Shown here: positions 53,901 through 61,234 of the stretch, one piece after another
Numbering within the stretch: position 1 is the first letter of the stretch
Layout of the letters: each line of letters begins with the position of its first letter
Origin: Fontisubflavum oceani
GTDB lineage: Bacteria > Pseudomonadota > Alphaproteobacteria > Rhodobacterales > Rhodobacteraceae
NCBI RefSeq assembly: GCF_030407165.1
Contig: NZ_CP129111.1
Location: 1,922,001 to 1,986,000 of the forward strand
Direction: 5' to 3'
Length of the DNA: 64,000 nucleotides
Translations under genes and position numbers: made by a program
The notes under the pieces: generated by a model
The model's input: only the letters and a program-made list of their open reading frames with translations
Database searches by the model: none
Told to the model about the DNA's origin: nothing

Positions 53901-55542
53901 GACCCTGGGAAGGTGGCTGAGTTTCAATGGCGAGTTTGCCGAGGCACTGCCGAAGATCCGAGAGGCGCGCGATTTCGATCAATCAGAGAAGCGGCGCTAT
54001 ATCTTGTCGGAGGCGAACTGCATGATCGAGCTGGGTCGTGCGGAAGAAGCGCGCGCGATGGTCGAAGGGCAGTTGGAGTTCCACCCCGATGATCCAAACC
54101 TCTTCTTCCAGATCGCCAACACGTTCCAAGCCCAACCCGGTACTGACGATCCAGAGGTTGCTGCGGCCAAGCTGTCTTGGATCAACAAGGTTTATCTCAC
54201 CAATGGCCTAGCGACGATCCAGAAGAAGCAAGCCGACAAGCCATTGAGTTTCTTTAATATTACGGGTGAGGATGTAGTGCCCGCAAGGCCGGATGATGTG
54301 CGGGGCACCAAGGTCTCCGTCATCATGCCGGTCTATAATGGTGCTGAGACTATCGGCATCGCGATCAAAAGCATGCTGGCGCAGACATGGTCGAATCTGC
54401 AAATCATCGTGGTTGATGACGCCAGCACCGATGCGACATGCGATGTGGTGAAATCAATTGCAGCGACGGACTCGAGGGTCGAACTGGTCGAGCTTAAGAC
54501 CAACGGCGGGGCCTATATTGCCCGTAACACCGGGATGGAGCTGGCGAAGGGCGACTATGTCACCGTCCACGACTCCGACGACTGGTCCCATCCGCAGAAG
54601 GTGGAGATGCAGTTCCGGCAGCTCAACAGCAGCCGAAATGCCATGGCGGTTCTGTCTCGTTGGATGCGGGTACACCCGGATCTCTTTGCCATTGGCTTCT
54701 GGCGGCCGGATGAGCATCTGATGAGCATTAATCTGTCATCGCTGTTGTTCCGAAAAGACCTGCTTAACGAGATCGGCCCCTGGGATACCGTTCGGGCTGG
54801 CGCGGATAATGAGTTCGGCTGGCGGTTCCGGACCAGATATGGCGATGATGCGATCACCACGACATCCCGCAACGTGCCCTTGGCGTTAAGTTTGATCCGA
54901 CCGGATTCGCTGACCCGACAGAATGCGACGCATGTTCGAACGGTCTATCACGGCATTCGCAGAGATTATCAGCGCACATACCGGCGCTGGCAGGACAGTA
55001 TGCCGCCAGAAGAGCTCCGCCTGGAACCTGTCGATCCGAAGTCTCGCGTTTTCCCGGCACCTCGACCGATGCTTCAATCCCCCTACGAGCCGGCGGCGTT
55101 CAAATCGGTATTCATTGCCGACTACACGCAAGGTGGCCACAACATCGACGCGATTTCGGAGATTGTTGTGCAGGCGGCATCCGACGGCGACGGGGTCGGT
55201 ATCTTTCACTGGCCGGATTATGAGAACACCGCCGATGGTGCCTTCCACCCGGTCATTTGCGAGTTGCTCGACACATTCAAGATCGAACAGATCAGCGCCT
55301 ATCAGGATGTTCGGGCGGAGAGCTTGGTGCTCTGCGATGCACTGTTGGCGCGATATCCGATAGCGGGGCTGCCTGATTTCGGAGCCAAGCAAGTTGATGT
55401 CCTCTGCCCGTATGCCGGGTCACAAGAGATGATCTTCGACCCGAGGCGGCGGCGTATGCCCACAAAGGCCGAACTGGAAGACTTGTTCTCGACGCCTTGT
55501 CGTCTGCTACATTTTGAGCCCGCTCCGCCCGCAAACTCCTGA
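50905..55542 (+). CDS. Giant fusion: unknown N-domain, alginate-lyase-like domain, TPR, GT2 glycosyltransferase
   Basis: 1545 residues. Residues 1-230 are unrecognised. About 233-500 is a glycosyltransferase-like domain (TFVLYRILGNDLPPRHEEGQ; WVLPWDGNCF). About 545-925 matches the alginate-lyase superfamily: HPAPYWWPNP, the signature AANNHGTCYDLQVAAIA with N762-N763-H764, and RTQTEHYCAFNLQSWINLAN with H817/Y818. Residues 960-1110 look TPR-like. About 1137-1360 is a GT2 domain (KVSVIMPVYNGAETIG; DSDDW at 1223-1227). The last 160 residues (FKSVFIADYTQGGHNIDAIS onwards) are unassigned. There is no signal peptide, so the lyase-like part would be cytoplasmic, which is odd for a polysaccharide lyase. 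Coupled to the preceding glycosyltransferase. Confidence 0.8.
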   Translation: MSKAKKIKAAAAGQAKLCNSATSKVQRVMWETQRQPQAEPTQDLGLTEDQLLGWPVAKRPQVALKPRPGWHAGEGSGGVPVVAVAAFGLDEDRLRLVLKQIKRQQRNKGPFVPLFLTDATQHALLRRSEVLFEYFPEAVYLAEANAALLSKRFNALWKKWRPSYLIDLGKPGLLRARLEDYDTYYQSGLDPNTVFDPRNEPIEPSLPAVTDVAALKAEYLTKGLDRAADTFVLYRILGNDLPPRHEEGQTLKNLRFILENEPELMHCEKRWVVNRIADAEQEQAVIALLEQYDQPFLHIPFDLDEYRNVEWDFESFPQMTFFLNGRYANMYDHDKLRAKAHARRHKNRYVMNNNGARNAALRDGRGRAKWVLPWDGNCFLTKSAWSEVVQSVTNAPHLKYFTVPMSRTTDNADLLKRRYNPEAVDEPQLLFRNDATEEFDEDFHYGRRPKVELFWRLGIPGVWDAWRGDSWDLPRPARAAEAGDCGQAGWVARLHSGRNDLEASSDQVTVQRGMARSEAIVSLIDALDRRALAAKFDAASLKAYDEPILASLKLAPADAAKGMIYTRLQQEADLALQRGPYSVVDKTMAPPSGDKHDYFHPAPYWWPNPHTKSGYPAIRRDGERSPGTRLYEPESARYDRTRLQRLFDDTTILALAGSSSGNTEYHQHAAKLVRHWFIDPRTRMNPHLEYAQVRTSKGEAKGTARGLIEMKDLYFFLDAVRLLERSGTFTEADKTALHEWMRDYLDWLLESEQGQEECRAANNHGTCYDLQVAAIAAYLGDVDVLATTFRRSRERIAGQFSKNGSQKHELTRTQTEHYCAFNLQSWINLANLAERCGDTLWHYEGKEGRNLAAGFHWMLSKYCQGKWPYEQIAAFDKDRYLPIIYCAQARYTSNDTANRALGFLRKPFFFPHDGIMPFWMLSSSLQSSGAAEGGTFARLISKAEDRARSGISGGRQKRASPKALEKRLWGGYPDQAAVDLNAVQHSPAYPDADRCFAAWTLGRWLSFNGEFAEALPKIREARDFDQSEKRRYILSEANCMIELGRAEEARAMVEGQLEFHPDDPNLFFQIANTFQAQPGTDDPEVAAAKLSWINKVYLTNGLATIQKKQADKPLSFFNITGEDVVPARPDDVRGTKVSVIMPVYNGAETIGIAIKSMLAQTWSNLQIIVVDDASTDATCDVVKSIAATDSRVELVELKTNGGAYIARNTGMELAKGDYVTVHDSDDWSHPQKVEMQFRQLNSSRNAMAVLSRWMRVHPDLFAIGFWRPDEHLMSINLSSLLFRKDLLNEIGPWDTVRAGADNEFGWRFRTRYGDDAITTTSRNVPLALSLIRPDSLTRQNATHVRTVYHGIRRDYQRTYRRWQDSMPPEELRLEPVDPKSRVFPAPRPMLQSPYEPAAFKSVFIADYTQGGHNIDAISEIVVQAASDGDGVGIFHWPDYENTADGAFHPVICELLDTFKIEQISAYQDVRAESLVLCDALLARYPIAGLPDFGAKQVDVLCPYAGSQEMIFDPRRRRMPTKAELEDLFSTPCRLLHFEPAPPANS

Positions 55543-55853
55543 TCGGCGCGTCCCTCCGCCATGCTTATGACTGTCGCGCGATTGCCCAATTGGGTCTCCT
55601 GCTGCGTCTGGCGCGTCGAGCTTGGCAGAGAGCAAATGACCAGAATGGGCACATTTGAGCGGTCTTGTGCCAGCATTCCAACGAAATCCGGCGAAGCCTC
55701 GCTGACATAGTGCTGCCCGGTTCTCGGCGGATTGAAACCACGAAAAGGCCCCGGCAAAGCGCCGAGGCTTTCTCATTCAAGCCCCAATGCACCGCCAGGA
55801 TTTCCATCATGACCCAACAAAAGCTCGCCGCCATGACGGGCAGGAGCATGAGA
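55543..55853. other. Intergenic region after the glycan operon
   Basis: 311 bp. It holds a candidate terminator hairpin at 55745-55771 and no credible gene; open frames reading into the lipoprotein from upstream lack a ribosome site. Confidence 0.45.
55745..55771 (+). terminator. Candidate terminator hairpin downstream of the glycan operon
   Basis: AAGGCCCCGGC and GCCGAGGCTTT pair as an 11-bp stem with one mismatch and one G-T pair around a five-base loop AAAGC. The 3' arm ends in TTT, followed by CTC. It is 203 bp past the fusion-gene stop. Confidence 0.5.
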
Positions 55854-56435
55854 ATGAAACGTTTGATCCCCCTGTTGATCCTGGGCCTCGGCTTTGTCGT
55901 GTCGGCGTGTTCGGTGCCCGTGGATGTCAGCCGCGGCGCTCCGGTCGCTTTGGTGCCCGATGCCGAAATCGCGCAAAGTGCCGCGTCGTTTGCGCAGCCT
56001 GAGCTGCAAGCCGAACCGCGCGCTCAGGCCGCCGCCGTTACACAACCCGATCCGCAGCGTGTCTTGCGGCGGAGCCAGGTCAATGTGATCACCAACGACA
56101 ATGGCGGTGATCTGGTGAGTTACGCGCAATCCGTCTCAAGGGCACGTATCGACAACACCCAGGTTGCGTTTAACGGCAGATGTGCGTCTGCATGTACGCT
56201 CTATTTGTCGTTGAGCCCTTCGCAGACATGTATCACCCGTGGCGCATCGTTTTGGTTTCATCGAGCTTATGGCGCGCGACCGGATTTCAACCAGTGGGGC
56301 ACTGACTATATGATGACCCGGTATCCTGCGTGGGTTCGGCGCTGGATCGCCGCACATGGAGGATTGTCCAATCGTCTGATGCGTATGGACTATACCTATG
56401 CGGCACAACATATGAGGCCATGCCGAATGGCTTGA
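55854..56435 (+). CDS. Lipoprotein with ClpP/crotonase-like periplasmic domain (COG3904-like)
   Basis: 193 residues from ATG 55854, fixed by AGGAG seven bases upstream; earlier in-frame starts are rejected. Lipoprotein signal LLILGLGFVVSACS. An Ala/Gln-rich linker precedes a domain with NGRCASACTLYLSLSPSQTC and GASFWFHRAYG. The GxCASAC and FHxA pattern is that of predicted periplasmic Clp-protease-like proteins, where Ser and His would be the catalytic pair. Paired cysteines suggest disulfides. Substrate unknown. A clear hairpin follows the stop. Confidence 0.72.
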   Translation: MKRLIPLLILGLGFVVSACSVPVDVSRGAPVALVPDAEIAQSAASFAQPELQAEPRAQAAAVTQPDPQRVLRRSQVNVITNDNGGDLVSYAQSVSRARIDNTQVAFNGRCASACTLYLSLSPSQTCITRGASFWFHRAYGARPDFNQWGTDYMMTRYPAWVRRWIAAHGGLSNRLMRMDYTYAAQHMRPCRMA

Positions 56436-56463
56436 GCCGGACGTTTTGTCCGAGTCAAACGCC

Positions 56464-56497
56464 AAAGGGGCGCGTTTCACATGGAAACGCGCCCTTT
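56464..56497. terminator. Strong hairpin terminator
   Basis: AAAGGGGCGCGTTTC and GGAAACGCGCCCTTT form a stem of about 14 bp with a single bulged G, around a short loop. It is 28 bp after the lipoprotein stop and about 80 bp before the end of the convergent small-protein gene, so it may serve both directions. Confidence 0.7.
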
Positions 56498-56575
56498 AGC
56501 AATGAAAGACACGGCGAACACATGTATGCCGACGTTTGAAGGCCGGTCGTGTCCAGCGGGAGCGACGTATTTAAA

Positions 56576-56833
56576 TCAATACGGTTGCTCTGGAATCTCC
56601 GCCACAGGGCCGCCGCCTAGAAGATCTACGACAAACGAAACACAAGGGTCTTCCGGCCGTAGGGCAAGAAGTGCCTCAAGCTCCGCTTGCAAGACCGAGC
56701 GATCCTCGATCTGAGCGTAGTACTCGCACCGTTCCGCGACATCCCCGGCATCTTGGGCGTATGCCCCATCGGGGATCCCGACCCGTGCCGTTATAGCGGC
56801 CAAAGCGGCAATAACTCCAATTTTACTGCGCAT
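56576..56833 (-). CDS. Small secreted protein
   Basis: 85 residues. A very strong ribosome site (GGAAGGAGG, then seven bases and ATG) supports it. Signal peptide: KIGVIAALAAITARVGIPDG then AYAQ. The mature part is about 58 residues, acidic and helical, with two cysteines (ERCEYYAQIED and PEDPCVSFVVDL) and a proline-rich end. I do not recognise a family. It is convergent with the COG3904-like lipoprotein. Confidence 0.7.
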   Translation of the reverse strand: MRSKIGVIAALAAITARVGIPDGAYAQDAGDVAERCEYYAQIEDRSVLQAELEALLALRPEDPCVSFVVDLLGGGPVAEIPEQPY

Positions 56834-57698
56834 AATAGTCCTCCTTCCCTGCCGAAGAACAGCACTTAAAAATACATGTGCCGCTCACAGAGAACTTTCC
56901 GCCTAGCCCCAGTGCCGGGCGGAAAGACGCTCGACAGGATTGCTAAAATTTCAACATAATTTCAACATATTTGCCCAACTTGCGCCGCATTTTATTGGAA
57001 ACAGTCTGATTACACACAATATCTTGTGCTTGGAGTATTTTGAAGCACTATGAGTGGCGACCCTTCTTCTAAGCCAAGAGCTTGTGCGGCGTTTTAGGGT
57101 ACTCGCTCATCGTCCTGCTTGATCAAGCTTCCCAAATGCCGAGATTTGCGCGTCGCTGAAACGGCTTGTCGCCCTCAACCATCACGCGGAATGAGCCCGC
57201 AAAGCTTGATGCAGATTATTCAACAAGAGACCTGAGCAACGGTCGAGGTCTGTGCGATCTGTCTCCCTGGTCTCGGTGCAGACGAGTCGGTCCTCCTCGA
57301 CGGGATCGGTGTTGTGACCCTGGACGAAATGGCGAGCCGGTTGCTGGCCCCAAACAGACGCCTCTTGGATTTCTAACGGGGTAGAGAAGCTTGCGTTGCG
57401 CCGACAAGAACAGCATGTCAGTGGGCGGGTTTGCCCAAGCAGTGGCGTTCCGAGATACGGAGACGCCGCGCCCCATTTTGTTTCTGATTGCGGCGCGTGC
57501 GAAAGCGCTTATTGCCACCCCGGCCATCGCGATGGAGCGGGCCGCGAGCGAGATCAATCGCCATAGAGGCCGCGACTGGCTGGTCGCGGCTTGTTGCTTG
57601 GTTCACCCGAAGTGATCGCGCCTGGCCAGCAAATTGGTGAGGCAATACAACTTGATTGCCAAGTCCCTTATCTTATTCAGCGCTTTTTGGAGAGTGCC
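56834..57698. other. Long non-coding region next to tRNA-Glu
   Basis: 865 bp with no convincing gene. The part 56930-57060 is AT-rich, and several short frames have no ribosome site. An ORF-like stretch without a start at about 57232-57375 reads EVCAICLPGLGADESVLLDG and then LDEMASRLLAPNRRLLDF, and might be the remnant of a lost gene. The region lies directly 3' of the tRNA, where integrative elements commonly insert, but no integrase or repeated tRNA end was found. Confidence 0.45.
56948..56969 (+). repeat. Perfect 11-bp tandem repeat
   Basis: ATTTCAACATA twice in direct succession within the AT-rich part of the non-coding region, 115 bp upstream of the small secreted protein start. Role unknown; could be part of its promoter region. 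Confidence 0.6.
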
Positions 57699-57773
57699 TG
57701 GCAGCCCGTAGGGGAATCGAACCCCTCTTTCCAGGTTGAAAACCTGGCGTCCTAACCGATAGACGAACGGGCC
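57699..57773 (-). tRNA. tRNA-Glu (anticodon UUC)
   Basis: 75 nt on the minus strand. The acceptor stem pairs GGCCCGT with ACGGGCT, with discriminator G and an encoded CCA (57699-57701). The anticodon stem CCAGG/CCTGG encloses the loop TTTTCAA with anticodon TTC. The T-loop reads GGTTCGATTCC. It decodes GAA and GAG. Confidence 0.96.
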
Positions 57774-57852
57774 ACGCTTGGCGTGGGCGGGTTCTAGGCA
57801 AACGTGCGAGGGCGCGCAAGGGGATTCTTTACCTGTTTGCCCGCAAATTTTC

Positions 57853-59595
57853 TCAGGCCCAGGCGGCGTCCTCCAGGCGGAGTTGGACGCGCTGCCGTCC
57901 TTGCCAGTGATTGATCTCTATGCGACCGGCCAGATGTGCTTTCCGGCCCCCATGCGCTTCGAGCGCCGGACCCAGGCCGGACTGCTGTGCGTTGAAACAG
58001 ATTGCATCGATCGTCACCGGGCCGCCATCGGTGAAGCTCAGCTTCAGGTGGCCGTCGCCGACCGGTTTGGTATAGGCGATCCGCACCGCCGGAAACACAA
58101 AGCGCGGCGCAGGGGCGCCAGCGCCGAAGGGTCCTGCGGCCTCAAGCTGCTCTATCAGTTCAGGAGTAGCCCCTGCGGGCATCAACAGACCGTCTAGGCG
58201 CAGGTCGGCGGGACCGGCCTCGCCCGCGCCTTGTTTGCCAAGCAATTCGGCCAGACGGGCCATGGCCGGTTCCAACATGTCCCGGGTCACGCTGAGACCT
58301 GCCGCCATGCGGTGCCCGCCGCCTTTGACGAGCAAACCTTCGGCAGCCAGGCGCTGGATCGAGGCGCCGAGATCGACGCCGGAGATCGACCGGCCCGAGC
58401 CTTTGCCGTCGTCCCCATCGAAACCAATCACCACGGCAGGGCGGTTGGTGGCTTCTTTCAACCGGCTTGCGACAATGCCGACCACGCCGGGGTGCCAGCC
58501 ATCGGCGGCGGCCCAGACCAATGGGCCATCAAGCCCTCTGGTCTCGGCTTGGGCCAGCGCGGCATCGCGCACCTGCGCCTCGATATCGCGGCGATCTGTG
58601 TTCAGGTCATCAAGCCGTTTGGCGAGCGTCTGCGCTTCGGACGGGTCGCGTGTTGCCAAGAGCCTTGCGCCGAGATCGGCCTGCCCAATCCGACCGCCCG
58701 CATTGACCCGAGGGCCAAGGACAAACCCCAGATGGTACGATGTGGGCGCACGGTCGAGCCGTGCCACATCCGACAGCGCCGCAAGGCCAGGCCGAGCGCG
58801 CCGACCCATCACAGTCAAACCTTGCCGGACAAACGCCCGGTTCACCCCGGTCAGTTGCGCCACATCGGCCACTGTGGCCAAGGCCACCAAATCGAGCATC
58901 GCCATCAGGTCGGGGCCGGTGATGCCTTTGGCGCGCTGCCGCCGGTTCAACTCAACCAGCAAGAGAAACACCACGGCCGCGGCGCAGAGATGGCCCAGAT
59001 CGCCGCTCTCATCCTGTCGATTGGGGTTCACCACGGCGACACAATCGGGCAGGTCGGCTCCCGCCAAATGGTGGTCCAGCACGATCACATCGGCACCGCG
59101 CGCCGCCACAATTGGTCCGTGGCTGAGCGTGCCGCAATCCACGCAGATGATCAGGGTATGGGTCTTGGCCAAATCGGCCATCGCCGCGTCATTCGGGCCA
59201 TAGCCCTCGTCGATCCGGTCGGGAATATAGAGCTTTGCGTCATGCCCCGCTTGCCGCAGCCAATCCAGCAGCAGTGCGGCGCTTGACCCGCCATCCACAT
59301 CGTAATCGGCGAAAATCGCGATCTTCTCGCGGGCGGTCAGCGCGGCCAAGACCCGCTCGGCGGCGGGCGCCATGTCGCGCAAGCTCATCGGGTCGGGCAG
59401 TAGGTCACGGAGCGCGGGGGCGAGGAAGCTTTCTGCGGCCTCAGGTGTCACACCGCGCCGCGCCAGAACCTGCGCCACGGCGGGCGGCTGTCCGGCTTGT
59501 TGGCGCAGCGCCTCAGCAAGGCGCTCTTGCTCAATCGTGGGGCCGACCCATCGGCGCCCGGTGAGTGAGGTTTCGACATCAAGAAACGCCGTCAC
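57853..59595 (-). CDS. recJ: Single-stranded-DNA-specific exonuclease RecJ
   Basis: 580 residues, usual for RecJ. DHH-family phosphoesterase: motif I AIFADYDVDGGSSAALL, motif III VIVLDHHLAG (DHH), then VNPNRQDESG, and the DHHA1 part with GGGHRMAAGLSV. It degrades single-stranded DNA 5' to 3' with manganese in recombination and repair. The C-terminal OB-like domain (FVFPAVRIAYTKPVGDGHLK) completes the protein. It overlaps the isochorismatase-like gene upstream by 4 bp. Confidence 0.95.
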   Translation of the reverse strand: MTAFLDVETSLTGRRWVGPTIEQERLAEALRQQAGQPPAVAQVLARRGVTPEAAESFLAPALRDLLPDPMSLRDMAPAAERVLAALTAREKIAIFADYDVDGGSSAALLLDWLRQAGHDAKLYIPDRIDEGYGPNDAAMADLAKTHTLIICVDCGTLSHGPIVAARGADVIVLDHHLAGADLPDCVAVVNPNRQDESGDLGHLCAAAVVFLLLVELNRRQRAKGITGPDLMAMLDLVALATVADVAQLTGVNRAFVRQGLTVMGRRARPGLAALSDVARLDRAPTSYHLGFVLGPRVNAGGRIGQADLGARLLATRDPSEAQTLAKRLDDLNTDRRDIEAQVRDAALAQAETRGLDGPLVWAAADGWHPGVVGIVASRLKEATNRPAVVIGFDGDDGKGSGRSISGVDLGASIQRLAAEGLLVKGGGHRMAAGLSVTRDMLEPAMARLAELLGKQGAGEAGPADLRLDGLLMPAGATPELIEQLEAAGPFGAGAPAPRFVFPAVRIAYTKPVGDGHLKLSFTDGGPVTIDAICFNAQQSGLGPALEAHGGRKAHLAGRIEINHWQGRQRVQLRLEDAAWA

Positions 59596-60155
59596 GGGAC
59601 CTCCGCGAGCAGGGCATCGACCGAAATGGCCTCGGCGAATTCTCCGTGCAAATGCGAGACGGCGCTTTGATGAATCTGCTCCGGGCTCAGCGGTGGCACA
59701 CCCTCGGCCCAGTCCGTATCGGCATTGGCTGCGAAACTGGCGCAGGCGTCATGGGCGAGGCGCACCTGAAACCCCAGATTGGCGGCCATCCGCGTGGTGG
59801 TTGAGACGCAATGCGGCGTGGTCAGCCCGCAGATCACCAGATCGGAAATCCCCGCGTCGCGCAGATGGCTTTCCAACGCCGTGCCGATAAAGGCGCTGTT
59901 GACTGACTTCTCAAACACCGGTTCGTTGGGCCAGGGCGCGACCTCGGGCTTGAATGCCGTGCCGACGGTTTCCGGGCCAAGCGGGCTGCCAGGCTCAACA
60001 CTGATATGCCGGACATGGATCACCGGCGCGCCAAGCGCCCGCCAATGATTGAGCAACGCGCCAGCCTTTGTTTCGGCATCCGGGTTGTTGCGGGCGCCCC
60101 AGAACGGGCTGTCAAACCCGGTCTGAATGTCGATCAACAGCAGGGCGGGGTGCAT
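59592..60155 (-). CDS. Cysteine hydrolase, isochorismatase family
   Basis: 187 residues. Isochorismatase-fold hydrolase with catalytic Asp in ALLLIDIQTGFD, a Lys in VFEKSVNSAF and the nucleophile Cys in VICGLTTPHCVSTT, preceded by the cis-peptide region. Members cleave amides or enol ethers such as nicotinamide or isochorismate; the substrate here is unknown. It overlaps recJ by 4 bp and is 5 bp downstream of glpX, so all three may share a transcript. Confidence 0.88.
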   Translation of the reverse strand: MHPALLLIDIQTGFDSPFWGARNNPDAETKAGALLNHWRALGAPVIHVRHISVEPGSPLGPETVGTAFKPEVAPWPNEPVFEKSVNSAFIGTALESHLRDAGISDLVICGLTTPHCVSTTTRMAANLGFQVRLAHDACASFAANADTDWAEGVPPLSPEQIHQSAVSHLHGEFAEAISVDALLAEVP

Positions 60156-60160
60156 GACGC

Positions 60161-61126
60161 TTATCTTGTCGGGTTGCGATAGCTCATCCGCCGGACGGAG
60201 CCGGTTTTGGAGCGCATCAGCAAGGTCTCGGCGGTCAGATAGCCCACCTCGCGTTTGATCCCCGGCACAATCGAACCATCGGTGACGCCGGTCGCGGCAA
60301 AAATCACATCCTGAGTGACCATATCGTCACGGGTATAGACCCGGTCGAGATTGGTGATCCCCGCCTTTTGCGCACGCCCCCGCTCGTCATCGTTGCGGAA
60401 CAGCAGCTTGCCATACATCTGCCCGCCCATGCATTTCAGCGCTGCGGCGGCCAAGACGCCCTCGGGCGCGCCGCCTTCGCCCATATACATGTCGATGCCG
60501 GTGATGTCGGCCTCGGCGCAGTGGATCACGCCCGCCACATCCCCATCGGTGATCAGCCGGATCGCGCAGCCGGTGGCGCGCAGTTGATCAATCATCGTTT
60601 CATGGCGTGGGCGCTCCAGCACACAAACGGTGATATTGCCGGTGGAGCAGCCCTTGGCAGCGGCCAACGCGCTGACCCTTTCGGAAGGGGTCATATCCAT
60701 CGTCACAACGCCTTCGCGATAGCCGGGGCCGATGGCGAGCTTGTCCATATAGACATCCGGCGCGTGCAGCATCGAGCCGCGCGGGCCCATCGCGATCACC
60801 GTCAGCGCGTTGGGCATGTCTTTGGCCGTCAAGGTCGTACCTTCCAGCGGGTCGAGCGCGATATCGACGGCGGGGCCTTGGCCATTGCCGACCTCTTCGC
60901 CGATATAGAGCATCGGCGCTTCGTCGCGCTCCCCCTCGCCGATGACCACAACCCCTTGAATATCAAGCTTATTCAACTGATCCCGCATGGCGTTCACGGC
61001 GGCCTGGTCGGCGGCTTTCTCATCGCCATGGCCGATCAAACGGGCCGAGGCCATCGCGGCCGCCTCGGAAACGCGGGCCAGGCCCAGGGACAACATACGG
61101 TCATTGAAATCGGTGGGCGTGGTCAT
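60161..61126 (-). CDS. glpX: Class II fructose-1,6-bisphosphatase
   Basis: 321 residues. Lithium-sensitive inositol-monophosphatase-like fold: VVIGEGERDEAPMLYIGEEV, the metal-binding IALDPLEGTTLTAKDMPNAL and MYMGEGGAPEGVLAAAALKC, all hallmarks of GlpX. It removes the 1-phosphate of fructose-1,6-bisphosphate in gluconeogenesis. It lies 108 bp downstream of the homoserine dehydrogenase gene; hom-glpX-recJ is, to my knowledge, a frequent order in Rhodobacterales. Confidence 0.95.
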   Translation of the reverse strand: MTTPTDFNDRMLSLGLARVSEAAAMASARLIGHGDEKAADQAAVNAMRDQLNKLDIQGVVVIGEGERDEAPMLYIGEEVGNGQGPAVDIALDPLEGTTLTAKDMPNALTVIAMGPRGSMLHAPDVYMDKLAIGPGYREGVVTMDMTPSERVSALAAAKGCSTGNITVCVLERPRHETMIDQLRATGCAIRLITDGDVAGVIHCAEADITGIDMYMGEGGAPEGVLAAAALKCMGGQMYGKLLFRNDDERGRAQKAGITNLDRVYTRDDMVTQDVIFAATGVTDGSIVPGIKREVGYLTAETLLMRSKTGSVRRMSYRNPTR

Positions 61127-61234
61127 AAACGGGCCTTTCAGGGCAACGGAAATCGTGCCCCTGTCGTAACTGGGCGCGGGTCGCGGGGCAAGGATGGGCG
61201 CGCTAACAGGTGCGGCTCACGCCTTTTGCTTGGC

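Noticed and set aside
57166..57645. Short open frames of 70-113 codons on both strands
   Set aside because: No ribosome sites, mutually overlapping and no recognisable sequence.
58231..59286. Two overlapping long plus-strand frames of over 320 codons
   Set aside because: Both lie opposite recJ, whose DHH motifs are intact.
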